Shown here: one piece after another, positions 62,694-64,000 of the stretch
Numbering within the stretch: position 1 is the stretch's first letter
How the letters are laid out: each line of letters begins with the position of its first letter
Source of the DNA: Planctomycetales bacterium
GTDB taxonomy: Bacteria > Planctomycetota > Planctomycetia > Isosphaerales > Isosphaeraceae
Assembly: GCA_027452145.1 (NCBI GenBank)
Contig: DAIDHB010000556.1
Coordinates: forward strand, 124,001-188,000
Direction: 5' to 3'
Length of the DNA: 64,000 bases
Program-made: the position numbers and the translations under genes
The notes under the pieces: generated by a model
The model's input: only the letters and a program-made list of their open reading frames with translations
The model's database searches: none
What the model was told of the DNA's origin: nothing

Positions 62694-64000
62694 CTAGGCC
62701 AGTTGAAACTCCGCACAGTTCGCCAGCCGCTGGAGCGTCTTGCGCAGCCCGTCGGCGCCCCCGTCGCGGCCGGCCTCGAGGGCTGAGCGGCGAGCGTCGG
62801 CGCCGAGGTCGTCCTGGAGCAATAACTCCGCCAGCGCCTGGGCCGCCCGGTCGGGCGGGACCTTGTACCTGCTCGCCCAGGCGATCGGGTCGAACGGCGC
62901 CAGGCCGTTCTCGGACCGGCCCCAGACGACGTCCGCCGCCCAGTTGGTGCGCTCGAGCAGCGTGCTGCTGTTGATCCACGTCCTGCCGCCGACCCAGCCC
63001 TCGACGTTCGGCGGGGCGAATAATTCCTGGCCCTGCGAATCGACCGCGGCCGACAATGCCAGCGGATTCAGCGCCGCGCGGGGGATCTCGAGCATCCGCA
63101 CGAGTCCCACGCTCCACTCGACCGGCGATTTGATCCGCCGCCGATAGGCGGCTGCCGAGTAAAAATGCCGCGAGCGGAGGATCGTCTCCACGATCGGGCC
63201 GATCGCGAACTGCGGGCGCCGGACTTCCTCGGCCAGCGGCCCGATCAGCTCGGGACCGGGGCGGGACTCGTCGGAGATGAACCACCGGTAGAGCTTACGA
63301 GCCAGGAACTCGGCCGCCTCGGGGCGACCGAGCGTGATCCCGACGATGTCCGACGGCCCCCACGGCCCGGTCTGGTTCAGGAACGTCTTTTTCCCGTCGT
63401 CGACCTGCGCGGAGTCGTGCCGGAACGTCGGCGTCTCCATGAACCCGAGGCGCGTGTCCTTCTTCACCCAGCCGGTGAACGCCCGCGCCGCCTCGCGGAT
63501 GTCGCGCTCGGTGTAATGGCCGACGCCGAGTGTGAACAGCTCGAGGAACTCGCGGGCGAAGTTCTCGTTGGGCTTTTCTTTCTTGCTCGTCCCGCCGTCG
63601 AGCCAGACGAGCATCGCGGGATCGCCGATCATGGCCTCGAGCATCGCCGCGAAGCCGCCGAGCGCATGCTTCCGCAGCGTCTCATTTTGCTGGTCCATCA
63701 GCGCCACGGACTCGACCTTGCGGTTGCTCGTGGCGAAGTGGCCGTGACAGAACAGCGTCATCTTCTCGCGGAGCACGTCGGGCCCGTGGAGGATCCGGTT
63801 GAGCCAGGCGACGCGCAGAAGGTCGAGGTTGGATGAGGTGCGTGCGGTTTGCCTCAGTCCATCGAGCGCCTCGGCATCCTCGGCCGGCATCGCGAGCGGG
63901 TGGAACAGGCGATTGACGCTCGCCTCGGGCCCGTCGGCCAGGTCACGGAGCAGCTCGGCACGCGTCGCGCCGAAGCCGGCGCGACGGTGCAGATGAGCGA
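62694..64000 (-). CDS. DUF1800 family protein, 5' end outside the window
   Basis: The frame stays open to the window edge, so the N-terminus is missing. About 435 codons are visible, and perhaps 30 more residues are absent. The first visible residues (AHLHRRAGFGATRAELLRDL) are the family's opening motif. Further motifs are LRVAWLNRILHGPDVLREKMTLFCHGHFATSN, the ALGGFAAMLEAMIGDPAMLVWLDGGTSKK segment, NENFAREFLELFTLGVGHYT, ARAFTGWV and VEWSVGLVRM. DUF1800 proteins are large, probably exported partners of DUF1501 proteins, of unknown activity. The stop at 62694 is immediately followed by the palindromic element, and then DUF1501. Confidence 0.93.
   Translation of the reverse strand, partial: AHLHRRAGFGATRAELLRDLADGPEASVNRLFHPLAMPAEDAEALDGLRQTARTSSNLDLLRVAWLNRILHGPDVLREKMTLFCHGHFATSNRKVESVALMDQQNETLRKHALGGFAAMLEAMIGDPAMLVWLDGGTSKKEKPNENFAREFLELFTLGVGHYTERDIREAARAFTGWVKKDTRLGFMETPTFRHDSAQVDDGKKTFLNQTGPWGPSDIVGITLGRPEAAEFLARKLYRWFISDESRPGPELIGPLAEEVRRPQFAIGPIVETILRSRHFYSAAAYRRRIKSPVEWSVGLVRMLEIPRAALNPLALSAAVDSQGQELFAPPNVEGWVGGRTWINSSTLLERTNWAADVVWGRSENGLAPFDPIAWASRYKVPPDRAAQALAELLLQDDLGADARRSALEAGRDGGADGLRKTLQRLANCAEFQLA

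Overview
The window looks like a GC-rich chromosomal segment of a member of the Planctomycetota, probably of the Isosphaeraceae type. The markers are an adjacent DUF1800/DUF1501 pair, a DUF1559 prepilin-like protein, a protein with a LEPR-XLL-type N-terminus, a PEP-CTERM protein, very large membrane Ser/Thr kinases with WD40, TPR or FGE-like regions, ECF sigma factors encoded next to kinases or fused to membrane modules, and a Uma2 family expansion. This placement is inference from gene content; no rRNA or other phylogenetic marker was analysed.

Layout. 0.4-2.6 kb: two nucleotide-sugar genes (rfbB and an Rmd-like reductase). 2.6-3.1 kb: a decayed VapBC-type toxin-antitoxin pair. 3.3-7.2 kb: an ECF sigma factor followed by a kinase that starts with an anti-sigma-like zinc motif. 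7.3-8.2 kb: Uma2. 8.2-14.2 kb: two tandem paralogues in which an ECF sigma factor is fused through one membrane helix to a large extracytoplasmic module. 14.4-16.8 kb: cyanase, then a STAS protein translationally coupled to a GspE/PilB-type ATPase. 17.1-21.1 kb: a third sigma-membrane fusion, ending in a cysteine-less thioredoxin-like domain. 21.7-25.1 kb: rhamnulokinase, a CxxCH protein and a SnoaL-like protein. 25.7-30.9 kb: kinase-WD40 and DUF1559 proteins. 31.0-34.4 kb: a phosphoesterase, a TlpA-like thioredoxin protein and a small hypothetical. 35.0-39.3 kb: a repeat-rich LEPR-XLL-type protein, two Uma2 genes and gene fragments. 39.5-42.2 kb: gyrA. 42.7-54.4 kb: a kinase-FGE-TPR protein, an M14 peptidase, and a second ECF plus kinase-WD40 pair. 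54.4-60.4 kb: a class A beta-lactamase, Uma2, an operon of two retropepsin-PDZ proteins and a DnaA-like AAA+ protein, and a PEP-CTERM protein. 61.0-64.0 kb: DUF1501 and a 5'-truncated DUF1800.

How the genes fit together. The theme is envelope-linked signalling: five ECF-type sigma modules and four membrane kinases in 64 kb. Two sigma/kinase pairs are separate neighbouring genes. Three sigma factors carry their own membrane anchor and external domain, suggesting one-protein transmembrane transcription switches. These fusions are the best candidates here for a poorly described system. Intergenic repeats are prominent: a composite palindromic element occurs twice in opposite orientation, about 41 kb apart, and one copy separates the DUF1800 and DUF1501 genes. 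A second short repeat family lies in both sigma-kinase gaps. No tRNA, rRNA, CRISPR array, transposase or prophage was seen.
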